NCBI RefSeq assembly: GCF_009707665.1
Contig: NZ_WLZW01000001.1
Location: forward strand, 744,001-808,000
DNA length: 64,000 nucleotides
Reading direction: 5' to 3'
From: Planomicrobium sp. YIM 101495
GTDB lineage: Bacteria; Bacillota; Bacilli; Bacillales_A; Planococcaceae
The translations under genes were made by a program, and so were the position numbers. Below, one piece after another: positions 5,908 through 14,362 of the stretch. The notes beneath the pieces are model-generated. The model was not told where the DNA came from and ran no database searches. It worked only from the letters and a program-made list of their open reading frames with translations. The first letter of the stretch is position 1. Each line of letters begins with the position of its first letter.

Positions 5908-6273
5908 ATGTCACTAGGGAGAAAGATTAAGCAGCTCCGAGATCGCGAAGGGTACCAACAAAAAGACTTCGCTACTAAATTAGGCGTGTCCAATGTTGTT
6001 CTGTCCCGTTATGAATCGGATGAAAGGAAGCCTGACTACGACACCCTCCTAAAAATAGCCGACTTATTTGAAGTAAGCGTCGATTACTTACTTGGTAGAA
6101 CAGAAAAGACGGAATTAAATGAGGATGAAAGAACCAGAAATCATTACATGTCCAAAATCAGTTCGGAATTTCCTGACATGGAATTGATGTTTGATGAAAT
6201 GGAATCCTTATCCGCAGAAGACATGCAGGAAGTTTATGAGTATATTAAGTTTAAGAAGAGTCAAAAGAGGTGA
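5908..6273 (+). CDS. CI-like prophage repressor
   Basis: A 121-residue XRE-family protein. The HTH is at about residues 6-60 (KIKQLRDREGYQQKDFATKLGVSNVVLSRYESDERKPDYDTLLKIADLF), followed by SVDYLLGRTE and a short acidic helical tail that probably dimerises. This is the ImmR/Xre type rather than a LexA-like self-cleaving repressor: no serine protease domain is present. ATG 5908 follows TTTTAGGAGG. An ImmA-type protease is encoded two genes downstream, the arrangement known from ICEBs1 and related phages, where the protease removes the repressor. Confidence 0.88.
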   Translation: MSLGRKIKQLRDREGYQQKDFATKLGVSNVVLSRYESDERKPDYDTLLKIADLFEVSVDYLLGRTEKTELNEDERTRNHYMSKISSEFPDMELMFDEMESLSAEDMQEVYEYIKFKKSQKR

Positions 6274-6287
6274 AGGGGTGAAAGTCT

Positions 6288-6776
6288 GTGAGGAAACTAT
6301 TCCTAGTTTTGTTTGTATCTATATCGCTCGCTGGATGCTCTTCGAATGAAAATTCAGCAGAAAGCGTAGACTTAACTGCCGAAGATGAAAGTCAAAAGCA
6401 TGAAGATATTTTACCCATCGGCATTCTTGCTTATGCTGAACAAATTACAGGAAAATATATAATGACTGACATGTATGAAGATGGAGAAGAAAAACAACTG
6501 CAACTGTTAACTAAAGCTTCTATAGATGTAGAACTTGCTATGATAGAATTGGAAGCAGACTATGACCCAGATATTCCCGCAGTCAAAGATTTAATTGAGT
6601 TAGCTGTCAGCGTTGACAACGCTTTAGATGAAATGATTATTGGAGAATTCAGCACTAAATATGACAATTCTGTAGAGGCTGGCCAATTACTAGGTGAATT
6701 ATCAAGAAATTATCTTGACGGCGAACTTCCTCCGACGGTTAAGGCTTTTACCGAAAAAGAAAGCGCAAACGATTAA
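6288..6776 (+). CDS. prophage lipoprotein, possible superinfection-exclusion factor
   Basis: A 162-residue protein with a signal peptide and lipobox (FVSISLAGC, Cys17), then an acidic, mainly helical extracellular domain. It starts at GTG 6288 after GAAGGGGTG and lies between repressor and ImmA genes, so it should be made in the lysogen. Lipoproteins in this position exclude incoming phages in some dairy streptococcal phages (Ltp type), but I see no sequence proof of that role here. The gene is more AT-rich than the core genome. Confidence 0.8.
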   Translation: MRKLFLVLFVSISLAGCSSNENSAESVDLTAEDESQKHEDILPIGILAYAEQITGKYIMTDMYEDGEEKQLQLLTKASIDVELAMIELEADYDPDIPAVKDLIELAVSVDNALDEMIIGEFSTKYDNSVEAGQLLGELSRNYLDGELPPTVKAFTEKESAND

Positions 6777-6781
6777 ATTTG

Positions 6782-6808
6782 GGTGTACTTAGTACGCCTT
6801 TTCTTTCA
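6782..6808 (+). terminator. weak terminator after the lipoprotein gene
   Basis: GGTGTAC, loop TTA, GTACGCC (one T-G pair), followed by TTTTCTTT. It would partly separate repressor-lipoprotein transcripts from the ImmA-integrase unit. Confidence 0.5.
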
Positions 6809-6818
6809 ATCATAAAAA

Positions 6819-6830
6819 GAACATACGTTC
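6819..6830. promoter_or_regulatory. LexA (DinR) box upstream of immA-like gene
   Basis: GAACATACGTTC is an exact match to the core of the Bacillus LexA consensus GAACRNRYGTTC, and the next base keeps the match (GTTCC). It lies 6 nt before the GGAGG of the ImmA-type protease gene, downstream of the weak terminator. This suggests direct SOS control of the protease that would inactivate the repressor. Confidence 0.7.
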
Positions 6831-6848
6831 CCAATTGGAGGTCATTTC

Positions 6849-7295
6849 TTGTACACGCATCTGGAGGACTACATACACGAGCTGTATAAATCGATTGGCA
6901 TCGCCAATCCGGAAGACCTGAACATGTTGCACATAGCCAAAAAGTTAGACGTTGAAATCACATACAGCAACAGAGCATTTCGATTTGATAATGAAATTGT
7001 CATTCGCAGAGGAACCAAAAGTGAGGAATGGTTGATGTTCGGCCATGAGCTCTGTCATTACCTCAGGCATAGCGGCAATCAATTGAAGATGGGCAAGTTG
7101 TTTGTCGATCTGCAGGAATGGCAAGCGGATAATTTTATGTATCATTTCTGCATTCCTTCCTTCATGCTTCGAAGGATGAATCTGCCCGATAACGAGCGCG
7201 ACGCCGTCTGGCTGCTCCAGGAGGTGTATGGCGTGACTGCTGAGTTCGCGCAGAAGCGCCTGCAACAATACATGCAGAATCTAATTTATCGATAG
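6849..7295 (+). CDS. ImmA/IrrE family metallopeptidase
   Basis: A 148-residue zinc protease with HELCH at residues 66-70 and a downstream acidic ligand region (LQEWQADNF, about 88-96). The TTG at 6849 follows TTGGAGG at 7-nt spacing. In ICEBs1 and related elements ImmA cleaves an ImmR-type repressor on DNA damage, and the CI-like protein at 5908 is of that type. The LexA box just upstream is an additional SOS input. The domain call is secure; the target is inferred from context. Confidence 0.92.
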   Translation: MYTHLEDYIHELYKSIGIANPEDLNMLHIAKKLDVEITYSNRAFRFDNEIVIRRGTKSEEWLMFGHELCHYLRHSGNQLKMGKLFVDLQEWQADNFMYHFCIPSFMLRRMNLPDNERDAVWLLQEVYGVTAEFAQKRLQQYMQNLIYR

Positions 7296-7307
7296 GAGGA
7301 GAAAATA

Positions 7308-7502
7308 GTGAAAAAGAAAAAATACATTCAGTTACATCCCAATGAGCCCAGAAAACAGCCGAACTATCATTTGACCGGCATACCGATAATGGGAAAAATC
7401 AAAGAAATGGATGGGAAGCTGTTCACTGAGATTATCGGGTACCGTATGCCATCCAACAACTCGATCAGCCTTGAAGAGTCCAACCCGGAAGAAGAACTAT
7501 GA
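7308..7502 (+). CDS. small basic phage protein, 64 aa
   Basis: A 64-residue protein with a lysine-rich start, the segment TGIPIMGKIKEMDGKLFTEIIGY and an acidic C-terminus. The GTG at 7308 follows GATAGGAGGAG. It lies between the protease and integrase genes, probably in the same transcript. I do not recognise it; a recombination directionality or accessory role is possible from position only. Confidence 0.65.
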   Translation: MKKKKYIQLHPNEPRKQPNYHLTGIPIMGKIKEMDGKLFTEIIGYRMPSNNSISLEESNPEEEL

Positions 7503-7571
7503 ATTTGTATATTAAATCGTCTTGCGATATACATGACAGTCGTAAATCATGAATTTAAAGGAGGGATTGTG

Positions 7572-8699
7572 ATGGCAAGTTTCCGCAAGAGGGGCAAGAC
7601 GTGGCAATATAGGATTCGCGTGAAAGACCCCTATACGAATAAAATGCGCGAATTTACCGAAGCTGGATTTAAAACGAAGGGAGAAGCGAAGCAGGCCTCG
7701 CTTGATCGAGAACGGAAGATTATGAATGGTATGGAGCTCGGAGAAATTGTATTCGCTGACTTTGCTCAACACTGGCTGGACAACCACGTCAAAGGGAAAT
7801 TGCGGCCGAATACGTATCGCACTTACCGGAACGCACTCGAAAAACATGCAATTCCATACTTCGGCGTGATTACGCTCCGAAAACTTACCCCGAAGAAGTA
7901 CCAGGAATTCATTGATAGCCTTACCGAAAAGAATTTATCGATTGAATCTGCCAGGCGAGTCCATAACGTCTGCTACCAAGTATTCAAGCGAGCAATTATC
8001 TATAAGTACTTGGTCAGTAACCCCGCGCAAGATGTTCATATCCGGAAAAACGAAACAACCGATCTGAAGTTCCTAGATCCTTCCTTCCTCTCGTCGTTTT
8101 ATAAACAGGCATACAAACGTGGGCAAATTTATGGCTTGTTTTTCAAATGCTTGTTTGAAAGCGGTTTGCGAAAAGGTGAAGCGGCTGCATTGCAATGGTC
8201 TGATATTGATTGGAAGGAAGGCACCTTGAATATCACCGAGACACTGGACTTTCAGCCCGAGGAAGGCGATCCATTATTGGGACCGGTTAAGAAGTTAGCC
8301 TCCAAGCGAATCGTTAAAATGAGGAAATCATTCATGATTGAACTGCAGGAGCATTTGAAATACCAAAATCAGCGAAAGTTATACTTAGGAGATGCCTATC
8401 GCCATGATCTGAACCTCGTTTTCTGCCGAGACGATGGGACGCCGCTGCCGAAATCCACATTGTACAATGCGTTTAAGTCGTGTTTAGAGAAAGTTGGGGC
8501 ACCGGTACTCCCTATCCACTCCACTCGTCACACACATGCAGTTATGCTGATCGAAGCCGGCGCTGATATGAAGTACATTCAGGAGCGATTGGGTCATGGC
8601 AGTTTCGCTATTACGAGCGACACATACAGTCATGTTTCGAAAACGATAGAAAAGCGTTCAATCGATAAATTTGAGGATTACATGCAGAATTTAAAATAA
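7572..8699 (+). CDS. int: tyrosine integrase
   Basis: A 375-residue phage integrase: an AP2-like arm-binding N-terminus (FRKRGKTWQYRIRVKDPYTNK), a core-binding SAM-like domain (about 58-160) and a catalytic domain with R200 (FESGLRKGE), H316 and R319 (HSTRH), H342 (GHGS) and Y352 (TYSHVS). All catalytic residues are present, so the enzyme should be active. ATG 7572 is used because of AAAGGAGGG. It is the last prophage gene, beside the chromosomal glnA terminator, so the attachment site should lie in 8700-8760. Confidence 0.96.
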   Translation: MASFRKRGKTWQYRIRVKDPYTNKMREFTEAGFKTKGEAKQASLDRERKIMNGMELGEIVFADFAQHWLDNHVKGKLRPNTYRTYRNALEKHAIPYFGVITLRKLTPKKYQEFIDSLTEKNLSIESARRVHNVCYQVFKRAIIYKYLVSNPAQDVHIRKNETTDLKFLDPSFLSSFYKQAYKRGQIYGLFFKCLFESGLRKGEAAALQWSDIDWKEGTLNITETLDFQPEEGDPLLGPVKKLASKRIVKMRKSFMIELQEHLKYQNQRKLYLGDAYRHDLNLVFCRDDGTPLPKSTLYNAFKSCLEKVGAPVLPIHSTRHTHAVMLIEAGADMKYIQERLGHGSFAITSDTYSHVSKTIEKRSIDKFEDYMQNLK

Positions 8700-8760
8700 A
8701 ATGGGGCAAAAATGGGGCAGATTCAACTTCTTGCCCCATTTCATTGTTTTAGGGGAAATA
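8700..8760 (+). terminator. integrase terminator and probable attachment region
   Basis: AATGGGGCA occurs twice in tandem just after the integrase stop (about 8700-8719) and is followed by its inverted copy TGCCCCATT (8732-8740). The second and third copies form a 10-bp stem (8710-8719 with 8732-8741), then CATTGTTTT. It is a plausible weak terminator. As the stretch between int and the glnA terminator, it should also hold one att half-site; the core cannot be defined without the other end. Confidence 0.55.
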
Positions 8761-8795
8761 GAAAAACCGTTGGAGCCTTAGAGCCCCAACGGTTT
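8761..8795 (-). terminator. glnA terminator
   Basis: On the minus strand AAACCGTTGG (from 8795) pairs perfectly with CCAACGGTTT (ending 8764) over 10 bp with a 12-nt loop, followed by a T run. It ends the glnRA transcript. Confidence 0.9.
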
Positions 8796-8800
8796 GCTGA

Positions 8801-10135
8801 TTAATACATTTTCAGATATTGTTCACGTTCCCAAGGATGTACACTTGTTCTGAACATATCCCATTCGATCTCTTTCGCTTCCACGAAGTTCTTGAAAATG
8901 TGTGAGCCGAGTGAGTTGATGATGACTTGGTTGTTTTCCAGCTCGCGGATTGCAGCGTACAACGTCGCTGGCAGATCCTCGATTCCGACTGCTTCGCGTT
9001 CTTTGCGGTTCATCGCATAGATGTTGCGATCAACTGGTGCTGGTGGCTCCAATTCGTTCTTGATGCCGTCAAGTCCAGCACCAAGCAATGTTGCCATTGC
9101 CAAGTATGGGTTCGCCGATGGATCCACCGAACGGACTTCCACACGTGTCGACAGGCCGCGTGAAGCTGGTACACGTACCAATGGGCTACGGTTCTGGCCG
9201 GACCATGCGACGTAACAAGGTGCTTCATAACCAGGCACTAGGCGCTTGTATGAGTTGACCGTCGGGTTCGTGACAGCCGTGAATGCTTTCGCGTGCTTCA
9301 AGATACCAGCCATGAACTGATAAGCAGTCTTGCTCAGCTTCATATCGCCATCTTCATCAAGGAATGTGTTGACCTTTCCATTGAAGAGCGAAATGTTCAT
9401 GTGCATGCCTGATCCACTGACACCGAACAATGGTTTCGGCATGAATGTCGCGTGCAGACCATGTTTACGTGCAATTGTTTTGACGACCAGCTTGAATGTC
9501 TGGATATCGTCACATGCACGGATCGCATCGCGGTATTTGAAGTCGATTTCGTGCTGACCAGGTGCCACTTCGTGGTGGGATGCTTCGATTTCGAAGCCCA
9601 TCTCCTCAAGTTCAAGGACGATGTCACGTCGGCAGTTTTCCCCAAGATCGACTGGTGCCAAGTCAAAGTAGCCGCCGTTGTCATTCAAATCGAGTGATGG
9701 CTCACCGCGCTCATCCAGTTTGAACAGGAAGAATTCCGGTTCCGGGCCAAGGTTGAAATGCGTGAACCCTAAGTCTTCCATCTCTTTCAACACACGCTTC
9801 AAGTTCGTACGCGGGTCACCAGCGAATGGCTTGCCGTCAGGGCTATAGATGTCACAGATCAGACGTGCCACTTTCCCTTTCCCTGTAATCCATGGGAAGA
9901 TCACCCATGTATCAAGGTCAGGATACAAGTACATATCGGATTCTTCGATGCGCACAAAGCCATCGATCGAAGATCCGTCGAACATCATTTTATTGTCGAG
10001 TGCTTTGTCCAACTGAGAAGTCGGAATTTCCACGTTCTTAATGATTCCTAGTACATCCGTGAACTGCAAGCGAATGAAATTCACCTGTTCTTTTTCTACA
10101 AGCTGTCTAATGTCATCTTTCGTATACTTCCCCAT
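8801..10135 (-). CDS. glnA: glutamine synthetase, type I-alpha
   Basis: A 444-residue glutamine synthetase that makes glutamine from glutamate, ammonia and ATP in the cytoplasm. The N-terminal beta-grasp begins [28 protein letters not shown] and [13 protein letters not shown] are the conserved active-site segments. R62 (FVRIEESD) is the residue that gives Bacillus-type enzymes glutamine feedback inhibition. It is the second gene of glnRA. In Bacillus the feedback-inhibited enzyme also acts as a chaperone for GlnR. ATG 10135 follows GGAGAG. Confidence 0.98.
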   Translation of the reverse strand: MGKYTKDDIRQLVEKEQVNFIRLQFTDVLGIIKNVEIPTSQLDKALDNKMMFDGSSIDGFVRIEESDMYLYPDLDTWVIFPWITGKGKVARLICDIYSPDGKPFAGDPRTNLKRVLKEMEDLGFTHFNLGPEPEFFLFKLDERGEPSLDLNDNGGYFDLAPVDLGENCRRDIVLELEEMGFEIEASHHEVAPGQHEIDFKYRDAIRACDDIQTFKLVVKTIARKHGLHATFMPKPLFGVSGSGMHMNISLFNGKVNTFLDEDGDMKLSKTAYQFMAGILKHAKAFTAVTNPTVNSYKRLVPGYEAPCYVAWSGQNRSPLVRVPASRGLSTRVEVRSVDPSANPYLAMATLLGAGLDGIKNELEPPAPVDRNIYAMNRKEREAVGIEDLPATLYAAIRELENNQVIINSLGSHIFKNFVEAKEIEWDMFRTSVHPWEREQYLKMY

Positions 10136-10176
10136 CTTCTTTTCACTCTCCTATAATTTTTATGTAAGGCCTGTTC

Positions 10177-10560
10177 CTATTGGAAGAAACGGGCCAAATC
10201 CCCACTTCGTAAACTTCCTCGCCCGCGGTAGTGCGAATGGATCATTTCTTCTCTCAAGATCGCACGCAGATCATCATCCGTTAATGCAGGTTTCGGCATT
10301 GTCGCAGCGGCTGGCTGATTTTTTAACTCAAATAATTTCTTGATGCCGGCCAGATTCAGTCCTTCATCCAAAAAATCTTTGATCTCAAGCAGCACGTCCA
10401 CGTCGTTCAGCGAAAACATCCGCTTGTTTCCATCCGTCCGAGCAGGAGCCACAAGTCCATGCTCTTCATAATAACGAATCTGACGTGCAGTCAATTCCGT
10501 CAATTGCATGACGATGCTAATCGGTAATAACGGCATCGAACGGCGCAACCGGTTTGTCAT
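10177..10560 (-). CDS. glnR: MerR-family nitrogen regulator GlnR
   Basis: A 127-residue MerR-type repressor: winged HTH at about residues 10-75 (ISIVMQLTELTARQIRYYEEHGLVAPARTDGNKRMF) and a C-terminal tail ending GDLARFFQ, which resembles the autoinhibitory tail that binds feedback-inhibited glutamine synthetase. The start at 10560 (MTNRLRRSMPLLP) matches B. subtilis GlnR and follows AAAGGTGA; a longer frame exists but lacks support. It represses its own operon under nitrogen excess. Confidence 0.97.
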   Translation of the reverse strand: MTNRLRRSMPLLPISIVMQLTELTARQIRYYEEHGLVAPARTDGNKRMFSLNDVDVLLEIKDFLDEGLNLAGIKKLFELKNQPAAATMPKPALTDDDLRAILREEMIHSHYRGRGSLRSGDLARFFQ

Positions 10561-10596
10561 ATGTTTCACCTTTACTTTCATCTCTTTACTCAACTT

Positions 10597-10625
10597 ATTA
10601 TAAATGATGTTAATTCTCCTGTCAA
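10597..10625 (-). promoter_or_regulatory. glnRA promoter
   Basis: On the minus strand TTGACA (10620-10625), 17-nt spacer, TATAAT (10597-10602). One GlnR-type site overlaps the -35 and a second lies just upstream. Confidence 0.9.
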
Positions 10626-10647
10626 ATCAATGTTAGGTTTTCTAACA
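10608..10647. promoter_or_regulatory. two GlnR operators
   Basis: TGTTA-N7-TAACA at 10631-10647 is an exact match to the GlnR/TnrA consensus TGTNA-N7-TNACA. A second site with one mismatch (TGTTA-N7-TGTCA, 10608-10624) overlaps the -35. Two sites with this layout are also found before B. subtilis glnRA. Confidence 0.88.
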
Positions 10648-10676
10648 CAAAATTTTACCCGCATGAAACATGCGGG
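10648..10676 (-). terminator. terminator after the PLP lyase gene
   Basis: CCCGCATG-AAA-CATGCGGG (10658-10676) is a perfect 8-bp hairpin; on the minus strand it is followed by TAAAATTTT, a poor T run, so termination may be partial. Confidence 0.6.
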
Positions 10677-10683
10677 ATTAGGT

Positions 10684-11916
10684 TCATAATAAATTGTCTT
10701 CTTGCAGTCGTTTGACCGAATTTGTCACTGCTATTTTGACATGTTCGTACGTTAATCCACCTTGGATGAATGCAGTGTAAGGTGGACGGATCGGACCGTC
10801 TGCTGTCAATTCGATGCTGGATCCTTGGACGAATGTTCCAGCCGCCATGATGACGTCATCAGCGTAACCTGGCATATACGCCGGTTCTGGTGCAAAGCGT
10901 GCATTAACCGGTGAGTTCGCCTGGATGGACTGGCAGAAACGAATCATTTGCTCTGCTGTCTTGAACGACACAGATTGAATCAAGTCCGTACGCGGTGCCG
11001 TGTGGTGAGGTGAAGTCACCATTCCGAATGAATCGAGTAGCGCAGCGGTATATATTGCACCTTTCAATGACTGCGAAACGATATGGGGTGCCATGAAAAA
11101 CCCTTGGTACATATCCGGCAAAGCGTTCAATGAAGCTCCCGCCTCTCCTCCTATACCCGGAGAAGTCATACGATAAGCACATTTTTCAACAATATCTGCT
11201 TTCCCTGCAATATATCCACCCGTTTTTGCCATTCCACCACCTGGATTCTTAATGAGTGAGCCTGCCATCAAGTCTGCGCCAACTTCTGTCGGCTCCAGCG
11301 TCTCGACGAATTCTCCGTAGCAGTTGTCGACGAAGATGACCGATTCTGGAACAATCGTGCGGACGCAATCAATCATTTCACGGATTTTCTCGATCGTGAA
11401 GGATGGACGCGTGTCGTAACCACGTGAACGCTGGATGGCGATCATTTTCGTTTTTTCAGAAACAGCTGCTTCAACAGCTGCCCAGTCGATGTCGTGATCT
11501 TCAGTCAAATCGATGTGGCGGTAAGAAATATCGAAGTCTTTCAACGAGCCTGTGTCTTTCCCGCCGCCTGAAACGATCGAAGCGAGCGTATCATATGGCT
11601 GGCCCGTAATATAAATCAGTTCATCTCCTGGTCGCAAGACACCGAAAAGTGATAAAGTGATTGCATGGGTACCTGAAATGATCTGCGGACGGACAAGTGC
11701 CGCTTCCGCTCCGAACACATCTGCATAGACGCGCTCCAATGTATCCCTTCCTTCGTCGTCGTAGCCGTAACCAGTCGACGGATTGAAGTGATGGTCGCTC
11801 ACGTGCTGTTCTTGGAAAGCACGCAGCACTTTTTGCTGGTTGAACAGTGCGACATCATCTGCCAACTGCAGTTCGCCTTGAATATTTTGTTCGATTTCTT
11901 TCATTAAATTAATCAT
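10684..11916 (-). CDS. ynbB: PLP-dependent methionine gamma-lyase-like protein (YnbB type)
   Basis: A 410-residue fold-type I PLP enzyme of the group annotated as aluminium-resistance or methionine gamma-lyase family. Visible landmarks are STGYGYDDEGRDTLE, the cofactor-binding SGTHAI, VDNCYGEF with the conserved Asp, and SLIKNPGGG with the probable Schiff-base lysine. It is encoded just upstream of glnR, as ynbB is in B. subtilis. The true substrate is not established. ATG 11916 follows AGGGG. Confidence 0.9.
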   Translation of the reverse strand: MINLMKEIEQNIQGELQLADDVALFNQQKVLRAFQEQHVSDHHFNPSTGYGYDDEGRDTLERVYADVFGAEAALVRPQIISGTHAITLSLFGVLRPGDELIYITGQPYDTLASIVSGGGKDTGSLKDFDISYRHIDLTEDHDIDWAAVEAAVSEKTKMIAIQRSRGYDTRPSFTIEKIREMIDCVRTIVPESVIFVDNCYGEFVETLEPTEVGADLMAGSLIKNPGGGMAKTGGYIAGKADIVEKCAYRMTSPGIGGEAGASLNALPDMYQGFFMAPHIVSQSLKGAIYTAALLDSFGMVTSPHHTAPRTDLIQSVSFKTAEQMIRFCQSIQANSPVNARFAPEPAYMPGYADDVIMAAGTFVQGSSIELTADGPIRPPYTAFIQGGLTYEHVKIAVTNSVKRLQEDNLL

Positions 11917-12040
11917 TAGAATCCCCTATTCTCTTTGATCCTGTACGAATCCGGATCGTTTTTCCACTGCCACTTTTGTCAGAATCTTTTTGATTCCCAT
12001 GCAGCTATTTTTGTTTCACTTGTCTATTATGCAACCGAAC

Positions 12041-12068
12041 TTGAAATTGCGTCAAATTCTGCTACAAT
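12041..12068 (+). promoter_or_regulatory. promoter of the TRIC-type channel gene
   Basis: TTGAAA (12041-12046), 16-nt spacer, TACAAT (12063-12068), with TGC before the -10 (extended -10). It places the transcript start after the spurious upstream in-frame ATGs and supports the start at 12101. Confidence 0.7.
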
Positions 12069-12100
12069 TCATACAGTTGCTGCCGAAAGGATTGTTGAAA

Positions 12101-12706
12101 ATGGCTTGGGAAATATTCAGTGCAATCGGTACCGTCGCGTTCGCGGTTTCGGGGGCGATCATTGCGATGGAAGAAGAATACGACATATTCGGTGTGTACC
12201 TTCTCGGCGTCGTCACGGCGTTCGGTGGCGGGGCTGTCCGAAACTTGCTGATCGGCGTACCGATTTCTGCACTGTGGGAGCAAGAGCTGCTATTTCAGTT
12301 AGCACTCGCTTCGGTGACGTTGATGTTTTTATTCCCGAAAAAGCTGCTATCTCACTGGAACCGGTGGGGCAACTTTTTCGATGCCATCGGACTGTCAGCA
12401 TTTGCAGTCCAAGGCGCCATGTTCGCAGTTGAATTAGAGCTGCCTGTCTATGCGGTCATCGTCGCTGCAGTCTTGACAGGTTCCGGTGGCGGAATCATCC
12501 GGGATATGCTCGCCGGCCGGAAACCCCTCGTCCTGCGCGCCGAGATTTACGCCGTCTGGGCTGCGATCGCGGGCCTATTGATTGGCATCGGCGTGTTCCA
12601 GACAGATGTAATGCTCATCGTTCTCTTCGTCTTGATTTCGATTTTGCGCATCCTATCCTTTATGTACAAATGGCGCCTTCCGACACGGAAGCTGTCGGAA
12701 GATTGA
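12101..12706 (+). CDS. TRIC-type (UPF0126) membrane channel protein
   Basis: A 201-residue integral membrane protein with about seven helices and two homologous halves marked by GAIIAMEEEYDIFGVYLLGVVTAFGGGAVRN and the later GSGGGIIRDMLAG. Bacterial members are homologs of trimeric intracellular cation channels and conduct monovalent cations. The ATG at 12101 follows GAAAGGA and the promoter at 12041-12068; a longer frame upstream has no SD. It is a single gene on the plus strand among minus-strand operons. Confidence 0.9.
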   Translation: MAWEIFSAIGTVAFAVSGAIIAMEEEYDIFGVYLLGVVTAFGGGAVRNLLIGVPISALWEQELLFQLALASVTLMFLFPKKLLSHWNRWGNFFDAIGLSAFAVQGAMFAVELELPVYAVIVAAVLTGSGGGIIRDMLAGRKPLVLRAEIYAVWAAIAGLLIGIGVFQTDVMLIVLFVLISILRILSFMYKWRLPTRKLSED

Positions 12707-12716
12707 ACAGAAATAG

Positions 12717-12762
12717 AAAAACTGGCATGGGAGCGGATATCCGCTTTCCGTGCCAGTTTTTT
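12717..12762. terminator. bidirectional terminator
   Basis: AAAAACTGGCA (12717-12727) pairs with TGCCAGTTTTT (12751-12761), with an inner palindrome AGCGGATATCCGCT. A T run follows on both strands, serving the convergent channel and rhodanese genes. Confidence 0.9.
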
Positions 12763-12768
12763 AATGGA

Positions 12769-13068
12769 TTAAGCGATTGTTTCGCCAGCCCAGTCTGTCA
12801 TTCCACCTTCAACGTTCACTGTTTGAAACCCTTTTTCTTCAAGGATGCCACATGCCATTTCGCTGCGGCGACCGGCACGGCATACGAGGAAATATTCCTG
12901 TCCTGCATCCAGTTCATTCGCCCGCTCTTCCACTTCGCCAAGCGGGATATGCTTCGCACCTTCAATCATCCCTACTGCCACTTCATCATCTTCCCTTACA
13001 TCGATGACGTTCAATTGTTCGCCTGCTTCTAGACGGTCTTGCAATTCTTTTGTTGAGATTGTCTTCAT
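12769..13068 (-). CDS. single-domain rhodanese-like protein
   Basis: A 99-residue rhodanese domain with the active-site loop CRAGRRS (LVCRAGRRSEMA), preceded by VIDVREDDEVAVGMIEGAKHIPL. It probably transfers sulfur or handles persulfides in the cytoplasm. ATG 13068 is preferred over the GTG at 13077, which is part of the SD AAGGAGTG. It is encoded alone between terminators. Confidence 0.93.
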   Translation of the reverse strand: MKTISTKELQDRLEAGEQLNVIDVREDDEVAVGMIEGAKHIPLGEVEERANELDAGQEYFLVCRAGRRSEMACGILEEKGFQTVNVEGGMTDWAGETIA

Positions 13069-13131
13069 CCGAATCACTCCTTCGATTTATGTATCCAAAA
13101 CTTAGCTTAGTCGGCGACTAGCATCTCTGTC

Positions 13132-13165
13132 AATAAAAAAGACAGCCGGACTCATCATCCGGCTG
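13132..13165 (-). terminator. hfq terminator
   Basis: CAGCCGGA (13143-13150) and TCCGGCTG (13158-13165) form an 8-bp stem; on the minus strand CTTTTTT follows. It closes the mutS-to-hfq run. Confidence 0.92.
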
Positions 13166-13170
13166 CGCAC

Positions 13171-13395
13171 TTATTCCTGGTGTTCGATCGATACCGGTTT
13201 TGCCGGTGAAAATGTAGAGATGGCATGCTTATAGATTAGTTGCTGTTTGCCGTCCGTCTCAACCAGCACCGTGAAGTTATCGTAAGATTTAATAGTGCCT
13301 TTCAATTGGAAGCCATTGAGTAAGAAGACTGTTACAAAAATATTGTTTTTACGGAGCTGATTCAAATAGACATCTTGGATATTGACCGCTTTCAT
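13171..13395 (-). CDS. hfq: RNA chaperone Hfq
   Basis: A 74-residue Sm-like protein with Sm1 ([28 protein letters not shown]) and Sm2 ([12 protein letters not shown]) motifs. It forms a hexamer that binds small RNAs and mRNAs. It lies 13 nt after miaA, the usual order. The C-terminal tail is short, as in other Bacillota. SD is GGGGGAT with a longish spacer. Confidence 0.97.
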   Translation of the reverse strand: MKAVNIQDVYLNQLRKNNIFVTVFLLNGFQLKGTIKSYDNFTVLVETDGKQQLIYKHAISTFSPAKPVSIEHQE

Positions 13396-13408
13396 CTTTT
13401 TATCCCCC

Positions 13409-14362
13409 TTATCGACCCAGTTCTTTTTTGTCCACCTCTACTTCTTTTCGACACGTGCTTTCTTTATCCTTCAAAATATGGATAATTTTTTGGATATTGT
13501 GTTCTGTTCCCTCAAGCGCATCCATCCACTCGATCGGTAATTTGTTTTTGAAATACGTAAATTGCCGCTTTGCATAGCGTCTCGAATTTTGTTTCAGCTT
13601 GGAATATGCCTCTTCCAGTTCCACGCGGTTATCCAAATACGCATACAATTCCTTATAACCGATTGCTTGGACCGACTGCACGTCACGCAAGCCTTTTGCG
13701 TGTAATCCGCGCACTTCTTCCAGCAACCCTTCCGCGACCATCGCGTCGACGCGTTCATTGATGCGTTCGTACAATACATCCCGCGGGATATCCAAGCCGA
13801 TGATCGTGCTGTCGTAAAGCGGCTCCAACCCTTGCTGACGGTTTGGTTGTTCGTCACCGGACATGGCGATCTCAAGTGCCCGTATGACACGCCGCGTGTT
13901 ATTCGGATGAATATCCACTTTCGGTGCGAAGCGCATCAATTCCGCATGCATATGTAGTGGTCCCTTTTCTTCCAGCTGCTCATTCAAGCGATTGCGCAGC
14001 TCTTCATCGACTTTATTGTCCGGGAACCGGTAGTCGAACAAGACAGCTTGCACATATAAGCCAGAACCTCCAACAATGATCGGCAACTTGCCGCGCGCAG
14101 TGATTTCACTGATTTTCTCGCGGACAAGCCGCTGGAAATCCGCGACCGAAAACGATTCGTCCGGGTCGCGTATATCGAGCAGATGATGTGGAATGCCTTT
14201 CATTTCTTCCGGTTTGATTTTTGCGGTGCCGATCGATAGTTCCCGGTATACCTGCATCGAATCCCCGTTAATGATTTCGCCGTCCAGCCGCTTCGCGAGC
14301 GCGACGCTGAGCGCTGTCTTCCCTGAAGCCGTGGGACCGACGATTGCGATAACTCTATCCAT
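13409..14362 (-). CDS. miaA: tRNA dimethylallyltransferase
   Basis: A 317-residue MiaA with a P-loop GPTASGKT near the N-terminus, [17 protein letters not shown] and [14 protein letters not shown]. It adds a dimethylallyl group to A37 of tRNAs reading UNN codons. ATG 14362 overlaps the end of the upstream hydrolase gene by 8 nt and uses GGATGGTG as SD; a longer frame is not supported because the N-terminal [16 protein letters not shown] is canonical. Confidence 0.97.
   Translation of the reverse strand: MDRVIAIVGPTASGKTALSVALAKRLDGEIINGDSMQVYRELSIGTAKIKPEEMKGIPHHLLDIRDPDESFSVADFQRLVREKISEITARGKLPIIVGGSGLYVQAVLFDYRFPDNKVDEELRNRLNEQLEEKGPLHMHAELMRFAPKVDIHPNNTRRVIRALEIAMSGDEQPNRQQGLEPLYDSTIIGLDIPRDVLYERINERVDAMVAEGLLEEVRGLHAKGLRDVQSVQAIGYKELYAYLDNRVELEEAYSKLKQNSRRYAKRQFTYFKNKLPIEWMDALEGTEHNIQKIIHILKDKESTCRKEVEVDKKELGR

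Noticed and set aside
11990..12100. N-terminal extension of the TRIC-type channel
   Set aside because: The extension lies upstream of the predicted transcript start, lacks an SD and is not part of the family.
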